NCBI GenBank assembly: GCA_013178375.1 | Contig: JABLXQ010000025.1 | Span: 1-64,000 of the forward strand | DNA: 64,000 nucleotides | DNA from: Gammaproteobacteria bacterium | GTDB lineage: Bacteria; Pseudomonadota; Gammaproteobacteria; Pseudomonadales; Ketobacteraceae | Direction: 5' to 3' | Shown: positions 8,170 to 16,359 of the stretch, piece by piece | How the letters are laid out: each line of letters begins with the position of its first letter | Numbering within the stretch: the first letter of the stretch is position 1 | Made by a program: the position numbers and the translations under genes | The notes under the pieces: generated by a model | Seen by the model: the letters and a program-made list of their open reading frames with translations, nothing else | Told to the model about the DNA's origin: nothing | Database searches by the model: none

Positions 8170-8880
8170 CTAATAGTTTTCTTCGTCAATCTGGATTATT
8201 TTCTGCAAACGTTCACTATCCAGTATCTCAATCCTGCCCCGGTGCAATCGCACCACACCCTGACGCTCAAATTGTCTGAGAATCTGGTTCACTGTCTGTC
8301 GCGAAAGCGACACCATCATCCCCAACTGTTCCTGAGGAATACAAATGTCCAGCGGATTTGCGCTGTGTTCTCCATAGCCACGGGACATAATCAGAAGTCT
8401 GCGGGCCAGGCGCGATGACGGTGGAAACAGTGCGGACTCTTCAATATTGACCAGTACCACTCTCATCTTTTGCGAAAGCAGCCTGCCAAAGTCCTTCCAG
8501 AGCTTTGGCTTATCAATCAGAACTTTTTCAAGGTACCAGGAGGGGATGTGAACCAATATTGTGTCCAGCTCGGCCAATGCATCATGGGTCCGCTCCAGGC
8601 CATCAAACAGCGCGATCTCCCCAAACCAATGTGGGGATTCAATGATGGCCAATATGCCTTCTTTTCCGCTAGGAGAAACCGACGTAATTCTTACCGATCC
8701 CTTGATGACAGCGTACAGTCCATCATAGGCCTCTCCGCGCGCAAACAATCGCGTGCCACTTTCGATCGATTTAATCTTTGCTTCAATCAATAAGATATCC
8801 TGGGTTTCCGCATCCAGGCTGTTAAACCAGATTCCGCTTTTTATGACCTTGATCTGGTCCTCTGTGAGGTTAGACGGCAT
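8170..8880 (-). CDS. Crp/Fnr family transcriptional regulator
   Basis: A 236-residue regulator with an N-terminal cyclic-nucleotide-binding-type beta roll (about residues 35-140, 'GTRLFARGEAYDGLYAVIKG' and 'HWFGEIALFDG') and a C-terminal winged helix ('QEQLGMMVSLSRQTVNQIL'). The N-terminus lacks the FNR cysteine cluster, so oxygen sensing through Fe-S is unlikely. Whether it binds cAMP cannot be settled; the phosphate-binding RTAxxA-like segment is not canonical ('ERTHDALAE'). The start has AGGT nearby. It converges on the MBL gene; its target genes are unknown. Confidence 0.85.
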   Translation of the reverse strand: MPSNLTEDQIKVIKSGIWFNSLDAETQDILLIEAKIKSIESGTRLFARGEAYDGLYAVIKGSVRITSVSPSGKEGILAIIESPHWFGEIALFDGLERTHDALAELDTILVHIPSWYLEKVLIDKPKLWKDFGRLLSQKMRVVLVNIEESALFPPSSRLARRLLIMSRGYGEHSANPLDICIPQEQLGMMVSLSRQTVNQILRQFERQGVVRLHRGRIEILDSERLQKIIQIDEENY

Positions 8881-9310
8881 TGTCGACCTGCATGTCCGAT
8901 GTCAATGAAGGATATTGCAGCATAATAACTCCCCCGAATCTTTATTCTTCGCCCTGCTACGCGGCACAGCGCTTCTGTTGCTCTCCAATTCGCGTTTGCA
9001 CTTACTCCACATTGTCGATCGTCTGCCCTCCGCTTGTATGTCGGGGTGCCGACACAGCGAAACCGGCCACCCCGGGCTTCACCCAGTCGTTTTTTGACCA
9101 TTTGTTTTTGCGCAGAGAACAGAAAAAATAGCGGGACGTTATTGGGGCCAAGTATTGAACGCGCGGCGAACTGAGTGCTCATTCGCCATTTGATTAGAAA
9201 TTCAAGAAGTTACGAAGAAGGCTGTCATTTTATGGTTTACGTGAATCATAAAATGGCAGTCTGCGCCACTTTATGCTTTACCCCACAAGGGGGTTACAAC
9301 GAAAAACAGA
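8881..9310. other. 430-base intergenic region between Crp/Fnr gene and tRNA-Leu
   Basis: No convincing coding sequence. It contains the promoter and RBS of the Crp/Fnr gene at its left end, a GC-rich stem (CGGGGTG at 9042-9048 with CACCCCG at 9068-9074) with a T6 run 16 bases further on (9090-9095), and a long inverted repeat at 9222-9259. The stem plus T-run might end a small plus-strand RNA, but this is weak. Short frames in the region have no homology I recognise. Confidence 0.5.
9222..9259. repeat. Inverted repeat CATTTTATG...CATAAAATG
   Basis: Two 13-base arms (9222-9234 and 9247-9259) pair with one G-T wobble around a 12-base loop. Transcribed from the minus strand it lies about 50 bases past the tRNA-Leu 3' end and could act as a processing or termination hairpin, though no T-run follows. 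Confidence 0.5.
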
Positions 9311-9395
<85 letters not shown>

Positions 9396-9426
9396 GCAAC
9401 TAACTACGAACTTCGAAAGTACGCGC

Positions 9427-9455
9427 AGTGTAACAGGACGGGATTCAGCCGCCAA
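9427..9455 (-). promoter_or_regulatory. Candidate sigma-70 promoter for tRNA-Leu
   Basis: On the minus strand TTGGCG (9455-9450) and TACACT (9432-9427) are separated by 17 bases, placing the start about 25 bases before the mature tRNA 5' end. The -35 box overlaps the end of the receiver/GGDEF gene. Matches are partial, so co-transcription with the upstream gene is also possible. Confidence 0.4.
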
Positions 9456-10575
9456 GTTGCTGTCGCAGTTCGGTCTTTTGCGCGGCGCTGAGCAGATTCC
9501 ACAGGGGTTTGAGCTGGGCCAGCAACTGCGGCAATGCTGCCGCCACCGGCTGGGTTTCGCCCTTCTGCAGCTGGGCCAGCAGCTGGTCGATGGAGACGGC
9601 CTCAGCCACCGCTGCAGCCTGAGCCTTCGCGGCATCCACCAGACTCTGCACCCGGTTACCGCCAGCAGACGTGGCGAGCCGCAGGCAGTCCTCGGCTTTT
9701 TCCAGCAGGGCATCTGCCTTCAGGCTGGTGGACATGGCCGGCACGTGCAGGCCAATGGAAACGGTAATGGCCAGGTTTTCGCCCCGCAGGGTGGCCTTGA
9801 ATGCGGCCACCGACTGGCAGATGCGCTCCGCCAGCTTGGTGGCACCCTCGCCACCGGCAGTGGGCAGGGATATGGCAAAGCCCGCCAGCCCCATCCGCCC
9901 CACGCAGTCTTCCTTGCGCACGCTCTTCACCAAAACTTTAGCGATCTGCTGCACCAGGCTGTCGGCGCCCTTGCGACCGATCTTCAGGAACAGTTCGCGG
10001 AAACCGTCCACTTCCACCAGCATGACCGCGATGTCGTGGCCGTGACGGGTGACGAACGACAGATCCTTTTCGAACTGGTCCTTGAAGCTGCGCTGGTTGG
10101 CCAGGCCGGTGAGCGGATCAACTGTCGCCGTTTCCTGCAAGGCCTTGGTGGTGCGCTGGTAATTGGCGTGGGCGTGGGCCCGGGCTTTCAAATCGGTGGA
10201 GTTGAAGGGCTTGGTGATGAAATCCGTAGCGCCCTGGTTGAGGGCATTTTCCTTGGCTTCGTCGTCGTTCTCGGCACCGGTCACCACGATCACCGGCAGA
10301 TTGCGGATGCCTTCATCCTGCGCGGTACGGACCATTTCCAGCAGCTGGTAGCCATTCATCTTCGGCATGTTCAGGTCGGTGAACACCACGTGGATGCGGC
10401 TGTCTTCCTGGATCATCTGCCAGCCCTGCTCGCCATCCTCCGCCACTACCACGTCGAAATCGCCGCCCAGCATTTTCAGGGCAGACTTGCGCATGACTTT
10501 GGAATCGTCGATGAGCAGGACGCGGGTCTCGGCACCGCTGGCGGGGGCGCTTTGGTCGTGGACGGCTTCGGACAT
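9445..10575 (-). CDS. Response regulator with degenerate GGDEF domain
   Basis: A 376-residue cytoplasmic protein. Residues 17-135 form a complete receiver domain: D23/D24, phospho-acceptor D67 in 'VFTDLNMP', T99 and K122 in 'TKPFNS'. Residues 150-310 follow the GGDEF fold ('TVDPLTGLANQRSF', later 'TVSIGL' and 'AGGNRV'), but the signature loop reads GLAGF (229-233) instead of GG[DE]EF, so diguanylate cyclase activity is unlikely. The inhibitory c-di-GMP site RxxD is kept as R220-K-E-D223 at the correct spacing, so it may be a c-di-GMP receptor. About 65 C-terminal residues are helical. No partner kinase gene is adjacent. The Shine-Dalgarno lies inside a leader stem (see 10582-10642). Confidence 0.85.
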   Translation of the reverse strand: MSEAVHDQSAPASGAETRVLLIDDSKVMRKSALKMLGGDFDVVVAEDGEQGWQMIQEDSRIHVVFTDLNMPKMNGYQLLEMVRTAQDEGIRNLPVIVVTGAENDDEAKENALNQGATDFITKPFNSTDLKARAHAHANYQRTTKALQETATVDPLTGLANQRSFKDQFEKDLSFVTRHGHDIAVMLVEVDGFRELFLKIGRKGADSLVQQIAKVLVKSVRKEDCVGRMGLAGFAISLPTAGGEGATKLAERICQSVAAFKATLRGENLAITVSIGLHVPAMSTSLKADALLEKAEDCLRLATSAGGNRVQSLVDAAKAQAAAVAEAVSIDQLLAQLQKGETQPVAAALPQLLAQLKPLWNLLSAAQKTELRQQLGG

Positions 10576-10581
10576 GGGAAA

Positions 10582-10642
10582 ACGCTCCGGACGGGGATGC
10601 GGGGGCTATTCCTATCACTATAGACAGGATTGTCCGGAGCGT
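10582..10642 (-). promoter_or_regulatory. 5' leader stem sequestering the RBS of the receiver/GGDEF gene
   Basis: ACGCTCCGGAC (10582-10592) and GTCCGGAGCGT (10632-10642) form a perfect 11-bp inverted repeat separated by 39 bases. In the minus-strand transcript the GGAG that would be the Shine-Dalgarno (10588-10585, 9 bases before ATG 10575) is part of the 3' arm, so the folded leader would hide the ribosome site. It requires transcription to start upstream of about 10642. Confidence 0.5.
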
Positions 10643-10717
10643 CGGGCGTGAAACCGGTTAGGACAACCGGCAGGGCGCCAACTGGATCACGTTTTGATCA
10701 ATCAGCGCCTTCATGGT

Positions 10718-11494
10718 TCAAGGCGTGGTCGGCTGGCGGTAGATCTGACCCAGTTGCTGGTCCAGTTGGTCCAGCCGGACGTTCACCTGCTTGCGATAGG
10801 CGTCGATGGATTTCATCGACACTTCGATATTGGTGACACGGTCTTCCAGATCAGTGGGATTTTCCGCCAGTTGGGACCTGACCTTGCTCAGGTCGGACTG
10901 CAGTTTATCCAGGGTTTCCCCCAGTTTCTTGTCATTTTCCTGCAGGGTGGCGAACTCCTGTTTGACCTTGGTGACCACATCGACGGTGGACGCCACCTGC
11001 TTGTCCACCGAGCCGGACTGGGTTTTCAGATCGTTCTGCAGTTTGGTGATGGCGGCGGTCTGTTCGTCGATGGCGGTCTTGGTGCGCTTGTTGGCGACAT
11101 CCCACAGCTTGCGTACTTCGCTTTCCAGGGCCTTGATGTCGTTGGCCATCTGGTCGCCGCTGCGGTTCAGCGTCTTGTCGCGATTTTCCAGACTTGCCTG
11201 CAGGCCGGTGAGTGCCTGCTCGGACGTGGCCAGTGCCTGGGTGGATTGCTCCAGGGTGGCCTGCAGCCGGTCGATCTTCTGCCACAGAAACCAGCCGCCA
11301 CCGCCCATGACGATCAGCATCAGGATGATGATGCTCCACAGGGTGCCGATGGCACCGCCACCGGGTGCGGCCGGCGGTTTCGGTGCAGATGGAGAAGGCT
11401 GGCGCACCGGTGCCTTGCCGCTTTTCTGCTGGCGCTGCGCCAGTTCGTCGCGGGTGGGCTTCATGCTCAGGTCGCCAAGAGGGTCTCGTGTCAT
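10718..11494 (-). CDS. Single-pass membrane protein with long coiled coil
   Basis: A 258-residue protein I do not recognise as a named family. A basic, proline-rich cytoplasmic N-terminus (about 45 residues) precedes one transmembrane helix (residues about 49-69, 'GTLWSIIILMLIVMGGGGWF'). Nearly all the rest (about 72-250) is predicted coiled coil rich in Q, K, D and T. The topology resembles envelope scaffold or methyltransferase-like accessory proteins, but no catalytic motif is visible. It lies upstream of the receiver/GGDEF gene in the same direction, with a 142-base gap that contains that gene's structured leader. Confidence 0.75.
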   Translation of the reverse strand: MTRDPLGDLSMKPTRDELAQRQQKSGKAPVRQPSPSAPKPPAAPGGGAIGTLWSIIILMLIVMGGGGWFLWQKIDRLQATLEQSTQALATSEQALTGLQASLENRDKTLNRSGDQMANDIKALESEVRKLWDVANKRTKTAIDEQTAAITKLQNDLKTQSGSVDKQVASTVDVVTKVKQEFATLQENDKKLGETLDKLQSDLSKVRSQLAENPTDLEDRVTNIEVSMKSIDAYRKQVNVRLDQLDQQLGQIYRQPTTP

Positions 11495-11575
11495 AGGGGT
11501 GTCCGCAGGTGTGATGTAATCGGTTGAGCCGGATCAGAAAAGTGTGGCCATTATACAGGAAAAAGAATGCGGGGC

Positions 11576-12589
11576 TCAGTGACTGCGTTCACCGGCATGA
11601 TGACGCAGCCAGTCCTGCGCGAATTCAGCGATGGCGACGTCCACTGTCGTCACCGGACGATAACCCAGCTTGCGGCGTGCCTTGTCGATATTGAGCGTGA
11701 AGGAACGGGCCAGCAGCGCCACTTTCAGTCGCATCAGCCGGGGTTCCTGTTCCCGTCGCAACAGGCGGCAGGCTGTTTCCACCGCGCCCGCCGCCAGCAT
11801 CGCCGCCGGATAGGCCACCTGCCGGGTGACGGGCGGCAATGACACCGCCTGCAGCAACTGATCGATCATGCCCCACAGTGGATGCGGCTGGGCATCAGCA
11901 ATGTTGTAGACATCGCCGGTGACGCTGTCGGGCCCGAACAGGGCGCAATCCAGTGCCTGCAACAGATTGTCGATATGGGTGGTGCTGACGATGTTGGCAC
12001 CATCAGCGATGCGACGCAGCTGACCACTTTTCTGCATGTCGATCATGCGCGGAAACAGGTTGCGGTCCCCGGCTCCCAGCACCATGCGCGGCCGCAGCGA
12101 CAACGTGCGCAGCTGGTCCGAGTGGGCATTGGCCACACGCACTTCCGCCTGGTATTTGGTGCGGGCGTAGTGATCGGCGAATTGTTCCGGCAGAAAATCC
12201 TCCATCACATTCAGGCGATCGCGAAAATCAAAATAGATGCTGGGCGTGGACAGGTTGACGAAGCGGCGGGCGCCGGAACCGGCACAGGCCCGCAGCAAGT
12301 TCTCGGTCACGATGACATTGTCGCGGTAATAGATTTCGTAGTCGCCCCAGACGCCGGAACGCGCGGCGCAATGCACCACGCCATCCATGTCCTTGCAGAT
12401 GTGCTGCACGAACGGTACGTCCAGCAGATCGCCGCGAAAAAAATGCGCGCCAGTGGCCGCCGCCAGTGCGTTGCCCTGCTCCATCCGGCGACCGATGAAA
12501 TGCAGTTTCAGATCCGGACGGGTCTGCGCCAGATGGCGCACATAACGCCCGCCCACAAATCCGTTGGCGCCAGTGACCAGGATTTTCAC
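11576..12589 (-). CDS. NAD(P)-dependent epimerase/3-beta-HSD family reductase
   Basis: A 337-residue extended short-chain dehydrogenase/reductase. The dinucleotide-binding GxxGxxG is at the N-terminus (GANGFVG, residues 7-13), and the catalytic Tyr/Lys pair is Y141-ARTK145 with serines around 114-117 ('LSTPS'). The sequence style is close to 3-beta-hydroxysteroid dehydrogenase/isomerases and OleD-type 2-alkyl-3-oxoalkanoate reductases; no oleA or oleC is present here, so olefin synthesis is not supported. It overlaps the esterase gene by 4 bases and is the last gene of a three-gene operon (14017 to 11576). Confidence 0.82.
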   Translation of the reverse strand: MKILVTGANGFVGGRYVRHLAQTRPDLKLHFIGRRMEQGNALAAATGAHFFRGDLLDVPFVQHICKDMDGVVHCAARSGVWGDYEIYYRDNVIVTENLLRACAGSGARRFVNLSTPSIYFDFRDRLNVMEDFLPEQFADHYARTKYQAEVRVANAHSDQLRTLSLRPRMVLGAGDRNLFPRMIDMQKSGQLRRIADGANIVSTTHIDNLLQALDCALFGPDSVTGDVYNIADAQPHPLWGMIDQLLQAVSLPPVTRQVAYPAAMLAAGAVETACRLLRREQEPRLMRLKVALLARSFTLNIDKARRKLGYRPVTTVDVAIAEFAQDWLRHHAGERSH

Positions 12590-13425
12590 GCCCGATGCTC
12601 CGTCATGAACGCCAGCAACAGGGCCATGGTTTTCTGGTGATTGGGCATGAACGGCAGGAAATCAAACAGCGGCCGCACGTGGCCGTAACCTTTCTGCGCG
12701 TGCAAGCTGGCCTTCTGCCCCGCCGCCACTGCTGCTTCATACATGCGCTGGGCGGTTTTGTAGCCCACCATCGTATCCTTGCTGCCGTGCAGCATCAGCA
12801 ACGGCACCTGATTGGGCCCCACATAATTGATCGGTTTCACCGTTTCGAAATCCGGCCCGGCACTGGCAAAGATGGCGGAATGCAGTTCTGAATTTTCCGG
12901 CCGGAAGCGATACACGCCGGACAATCCGATCACGCCCCGAATCGACGCTGCATCAAGATGCGCGAGCGTGCGATAACGTTCGTCCAGTGCCAGCAGGCAG
13001 GCGATGTGCGCCCCGGCCGAATGCCCCATCAGAAACAGCGGTCCGGCGGAGAATCCATAACGGGAGCCCTCACGCTGCAACCAGGCCACCGCGTGTGCCG
13101 CGTCTTCCACGAAAGCCGGATAACGCACCTGCGGAAACAGCCGGTAACCCACCACCGCGCAGCGAATGCCGAACGCCGCCAGGGCACTGCCGAGGAAGGC
13201 ATATTCGTCCTTGTGGCCAGAACGCCAGCTGCCGCCGTGAAAAAACACCAGCTGTGCGCCACGGTCGTCGCCGGCGGGCAAGTAGATGTCGAGTTTCTGC
13301 TCCGGCTCGCGACCATAATGCAGGTCGTGAATGACGCGGCCAGGGCGGTGGCCGAGGGTTTTCATGCCGTTGAACATACCCTTGCGCAGGGCGCTCTGCA
13401 ATTTTTCCAGGGATGTGTTGATCAT
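12586..13425 (-). CDS. Alpha/beta hydrolase, HSL/BD-FAE-like esterase
   Basis: A 279-residue esterase. The oxyanion motif HGGSW (H63-G-G) and the nucleophile elbow GHSAG (Ser136) are present, with the aspartate in 'LHGSKDTMVG' and the histidine in 'GYGHVRP' completing the triad. This pattern fits the carboxylesterase/arylformamidase (BD-FAE) branch. No signal peptide is apparent, so it is probably cytoplasmic. Its stop overlaps the start of the epimerase gene by 4 bases, and it begins 1 base after the upstream exported-protein gene, so the three are translationally linked. The substrate is unknown. Confidence 0.82.
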   Translation of the reverse strand: MINTSLEKLQSALRKGMFNGMKTLGHRPGRVIHDLHYGREPEQKLDIYLPAGDDRGAQLVFFHGGSWRSGHKDEYAFLGSALAAFGIRCAVVGYRLFPQVRYPAFVEDAAHAVAWLQREGSRYGFSAGPLFLMGHSAGAHIACLLALDERYRTLAHLDAASIRGVIGLSGVYRFRPENSELHSAIFASAGPDFETVKPINYVGPNQVPLLMLHGSKDTMVGYKTAQRMYEAAVAAGQKASLHAQKGYGHVRPLFDFLPFMPNHQKTMALLLAFMTEHRA

Positions 13426-13426
13426 G

Positions 13427-14017
13427 CTACTTCATGTCGAAAGTGAGGTTTTTGCCAGGGCGGTACTGGGGTGTCAGCAATCGCAGCTTTTTATCCGATG
13501 TTACGCTGTAGGGCACGAACACCGATAGTGCATCCGGATGGCGGTGATTGAGTTCAACCCGCACGCCGGCCTGGGAATAGCCCGTGTCAGCGCGCTGTGC
13601 CACATAATCCATGAAGTAGGCTGCCGCCCGCACCCGACGTTCCGTCGCCAGGGTTTTGATCTTCTTCACCAGTGCGGCCAGCGCGGCGTCCGGAGCAGCA
13701 CTGCGCTCAGCGGCAGATATTCCCACCAGACGGATTTCGTTGTCGTTGCCCAGCACGGCCGCGAAAGGATAGAAAGTGCCAGTGGACACCAGCTCCTGCG
13801 CCAGCATCGCCAAGCCTTTGTCCATCAGCTGTTGCAACTCCGCGCGTGCCTTTTTGTCCGACACCGGCGGCCGGCTGGCGGGAACCGGCTGCACGCTGGA
13901 TTCCACAGATTCCTGCGCGTCGTCGTTGCCGGCCGCCTGCAGGGGGAACGGCAGCAGCGCCATCAGCAGCACCAGCAATCGCATCTGCCATTTCCAACTG
14001 CGATCATTCATGTTCAT
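13427..14017 (-). CDS. Exported protein of unknown function
   Basis: About 196 residues with an N-terminal Sec signal peptide ('MRLLVLLMALLPFPLQAAG', cleavage after QAA). The mature part has a 'LQQLMDKGLAMLAQELVSTG' helix followed by 'FYPFAAVL', a helical stretch, and strands ending in 'RYRPGKNLTF'-like residues. The shape recalls small periplasmic proteins of unknown function found next to esterases. The start at 14017 (or 14011) is chosen because the signal peptide begins there; upstream in-frame sequence is low-complexity noncoding. First gene of the operon with the esterase and epimerase. Confidence 0.65.
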   Translation of the reverse strand: MNMNDRSWKWQMRLLVLLMALLPFPLQAAGNDDAQESVESSVQPVPASRPPVSDKKARAELQQLMDKGLAMLAQELVSTGTFYPFAAVLGNDNEIRLVGISAAERSAAPDAALAALVKKIKTLATERRVRAAAYFMDYVAQRADTGYSQAGVRVELNHRHPDALSVFVPYSVTSDKKLRLLTPQYRPGKNLTFDMK

Positions 14018-14189
14018 GCTTACCCGCGCACCTGTGTGATCCGGTCCCGGACAGGGAATCGTCCTACCTGTTGATTTACTGGCCAAATTTTTTGACTTGC
14101 CAGGGGTTATATTCAATACTGGTTTTAACAGCTGGAATTTTAATAACTCTATTTCCAACAACAATGATAGCGGGAAAGCGGATCTCTGC

Positions 14190-16292
14190 ATGCAGCGGAA
14201 ACTGAATAGCCGCCTGTCAAACAAACTGTTCTTCGCCGTCATGGGAACCGCGATGTTGCTGGGCCTGTTGCTGAGCGTGGTGCAGATCATGCTCGACGCC
14301 CGCACCGCACGCAAGGCGCTGGAACAGAGCACCCAGGAAATCCTGGCGATGATGCGGGAACCGGCCACCCAGGCCGCGTTCAACCTGGATCGCATCATGG
14401 CCCAGCAGGTGGTGGAAGGGCTGTTCCAGAACCAGGCTGTGTTCTACGCCGCCATCTCCATTCCGGGCGAGCCGCCGCTGGCCTCCGCCTTCCGCGACAA
14501 GCAGCGCATCCGCTACCGCTCACTGATGAATTCCATCTTCGGCCAGGACCTGAGTTACAGCCTGGAGCTGAAGGGTTATTCGCCAACGGACAACACCAGC
14601 ATCGTCCTGTATGGCAACCTGGAAGTCAGCATCGATCCATCCAACGCCGCGCTGGATTTCCTCGAACGCAGCCAGAACCTGTTCATCAGCGGCCTGTTGC
14701 AGGCGATTTTCTTCGGCTCGGTGCTGTACCTGATTTTCCAGGGCCTGATCGCCCGCCCCATGACCACCTTGCTGGGATCGCTGGAAGACATCGATCCCAT
14801 GCGTCCGTCGCAGAGCAAGCTGGATGCGCCGCTGGGTCACGAGGACGACGAACTCGGCGCCTGGGTGCACAAGATCAACGATTTGTTCAAGGCGATTGAA
14901 AAATACAACAGCAAGCGCCGGGTGGCGGAAGCCCACGTGGAGCGGCTGAGCAACTACGACATGCTCACCGAACTGCCCAACCGCAACATGCTGCTGCGGC
15001 GGATCGAAAGTTCGATCCAGGATGCCAACAACCAGAACGACATGTTCGCCGTGCTGTACTGCGCGCTCGACGATTTCAAGTCGGTGAACCTGCTGCATTC
15101 GTATCATGCCGGTGACAAGCTGCTGCTGATGATGGCGGACCGTTTCCGTTCCGAACTGGACCCCGCGCAAACCGTGGCACGGGTGGGCGGCGACGTGTTT
15201 GCCATCGTGCTGCCGGGGCTGATCAGCCATTACCAGGCGGCTGACGTGGCGCAACGCATTCTCGACAATGTGCGGCGGCCGTTCCGGCTCGACAACAATA
15301 CGATCAAGGTGTCTGCCACCATCGGCATCACCATGTATCCCCATGACGCCGCCACTGCCGAGCAGCTGCTGAAAAACGCCGAGAACGTGATGCAGCTGGC
15401 CAAATCCGAAGGCGGCAACCGCTACCAGTTTTATGTGGCGAATGTGGACCAGAAAATCCGCGCCGCCAAGGTACTGGAAAAGCAACTGGCCACGGCGGTG
15501 GACGACGGCCAGCTGGAACTGGTTTTCCAGCCGCAGGTGAATCTGCTCACCGGCGAAGTGCGCGGCGCCGAAGCGCTGGTGCGCTGGCACCATCCCGAGC
15601 GCGGGCTGGTACCGCCCAACGAATTTATCCCCCTGGCAGAGCGAACCGGCGCCATCGTGGCTATTGGTGAATGGGTGCTGCAGACATCCTGCCAGTACCT
15701 GCGCAAGTGGCATGGGCTCGGCATTACGCACCTGACGATTTCCGTCAACGTCAGCCCGGTGCAATTGCACCAGTCCGATATCGTCAACAGCGTGCGCGCG
15801 GCGCTGGAAGCCAGCGCAGTACCGCCCCATTATCTGGTGCTGGAACTGACGGAAACCGCCGTGATGGACAATGTGGATTCCGCCATCCGCCTGCTCAAAC
15901 AGATCAAGGCGCTTGGCGTGCAACTGGCCATCGATGATTTCGGTACCGGCTACTCATCGCTGAGTTACCTGAAAAAAATGCCGATGGACGAAATCAAGAT
16001 CGACCGTACCTTCGTGCAGGACATGCTGGAAGATCCCGACAATGGCACCATCGTCGACGCCATCATCCAGCTGGGCCACAGCTTGAATCTGTCGGTGATT
16101 GCGGAAGGCACCGAGACGCTGGACCAGATCCGCTACCTGCAGGAATGCGAATGCGACATGGCGCAGGGCTATTACTACAGCCAGCCGCTGTCGGAAGCGG
16201 CGTTCATCGCCCTGCTGCAGGAACAGCGCGGCCAGATCCGCAACGCCACCCAGCGCGCCGCGCAGTCGGCCCAGACGCTGTTGAACAAGTAA
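14190..16292 (+). CDS. Membrane GGDEF-EAL protein, probable c-di-GMP phosphodiesterase
   Basis: About 700 residues from ATG 14190, which begins the typical 'MQRKLNSRLSNKLFF' cytoplasmic tail; an in-frame ATG at 14097 adds an Asn-rich stretch unlike protein. Two membrane helices (about residues 15-35 and 168-190) enclose a periplasmic sensor, followed by a HAMP-like segment. The GGDEF domain reads GGDVF and lacks the RxxD I-site, so cyclase activity is doubtful. The EAL domain is complete: EALVRW, 'SVNVSP', 'LELTET', 'DDFGTGYSS', 'EIKIDR', 'IAEGTE' and 'AQGYYYSQP'. The likely role is hydrolysis of c-di-GMP, perhaps with GTP-stimulated EAL activity as reported for some degenerate-GGDEF enzymes. 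Confidence 0.88.
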   Translation: MQRKLNSRLSNKLFFAVMGTAMLLGLLLSVVQIMLDARTARKALEQSTQEILAMMREPATQAAFNLDRIMAQQVVEGLFQNQAVFYAAISIPGEPPLASAFRDKQRIRYRSLMNSIFGQDLSYSLELKGYSPTDNTSIVLYGNLEVSIDPSNAALDFLERSQNLFISGLLQAIFFGSVLYLIFQGLIARPMTTLLGSLEDIDPMRPSQSKLDAPLGHEDDELGAWVHKINDLFKAIEKYNSKRRVAEAHVERLSNYDMLTELPNRNMLLRRIESSIQDANNQNDMFAVLYCALDDFKSVNLLHSYHAGDKLLLMMADRFRSELDPAQTVARVGGDVFAIVLPGLISHYQAADVAQRILDNVRRPFRLDNNTIKVSATIGITMYPHDAATAEQLLKNAENVMQLAKSEGGNRYQFYVANVDQKIRAAKVLEKQLATAVDDGQLELVFQPQVNLLTGEVRGAEALVRWHHPERGLVPPNEFIPLAERTGAIVAIGEWVLQTSCQYLRKWHGLGITHLTISVNVSPVQLHQSDIVNSVRAALEASAVPPHYLVLELTETAVMDNVDSAIRLLKQIKALGVQLAIDDFGTGYSSLSYLKKMPMDEIKIDRTFVQDMLEDPDNGTIVDAIIQLGHSLNLSVIAEGTETLDQIRYLQECECDMAQGYYYSQPLSEAAFIALLQEQRGQIRNATQRAAQSAQTLLNK

Positions 16293-16359
16293 TTGCTGCC
16301 GGAAACCGGCTGCAGCGTCACCGGATCGCCGCAACCGACATATTCTCAACGCCAACGTC

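Noticed and set aside
8880-9131. Small gene in the Crp/Fnr-tRNA intergenic region
   Set aside because: No RBS support, overlaps the Crp/Fnr start region, and the translation has no recognisable features.
11576-13425. Olefin (ole) biosynthesis cluster
   Set aside because: The epimerase is OleD-like, but the neighbour is an HSL/BD-FAE esterase, not OleB, and no OleA or OleC is present.
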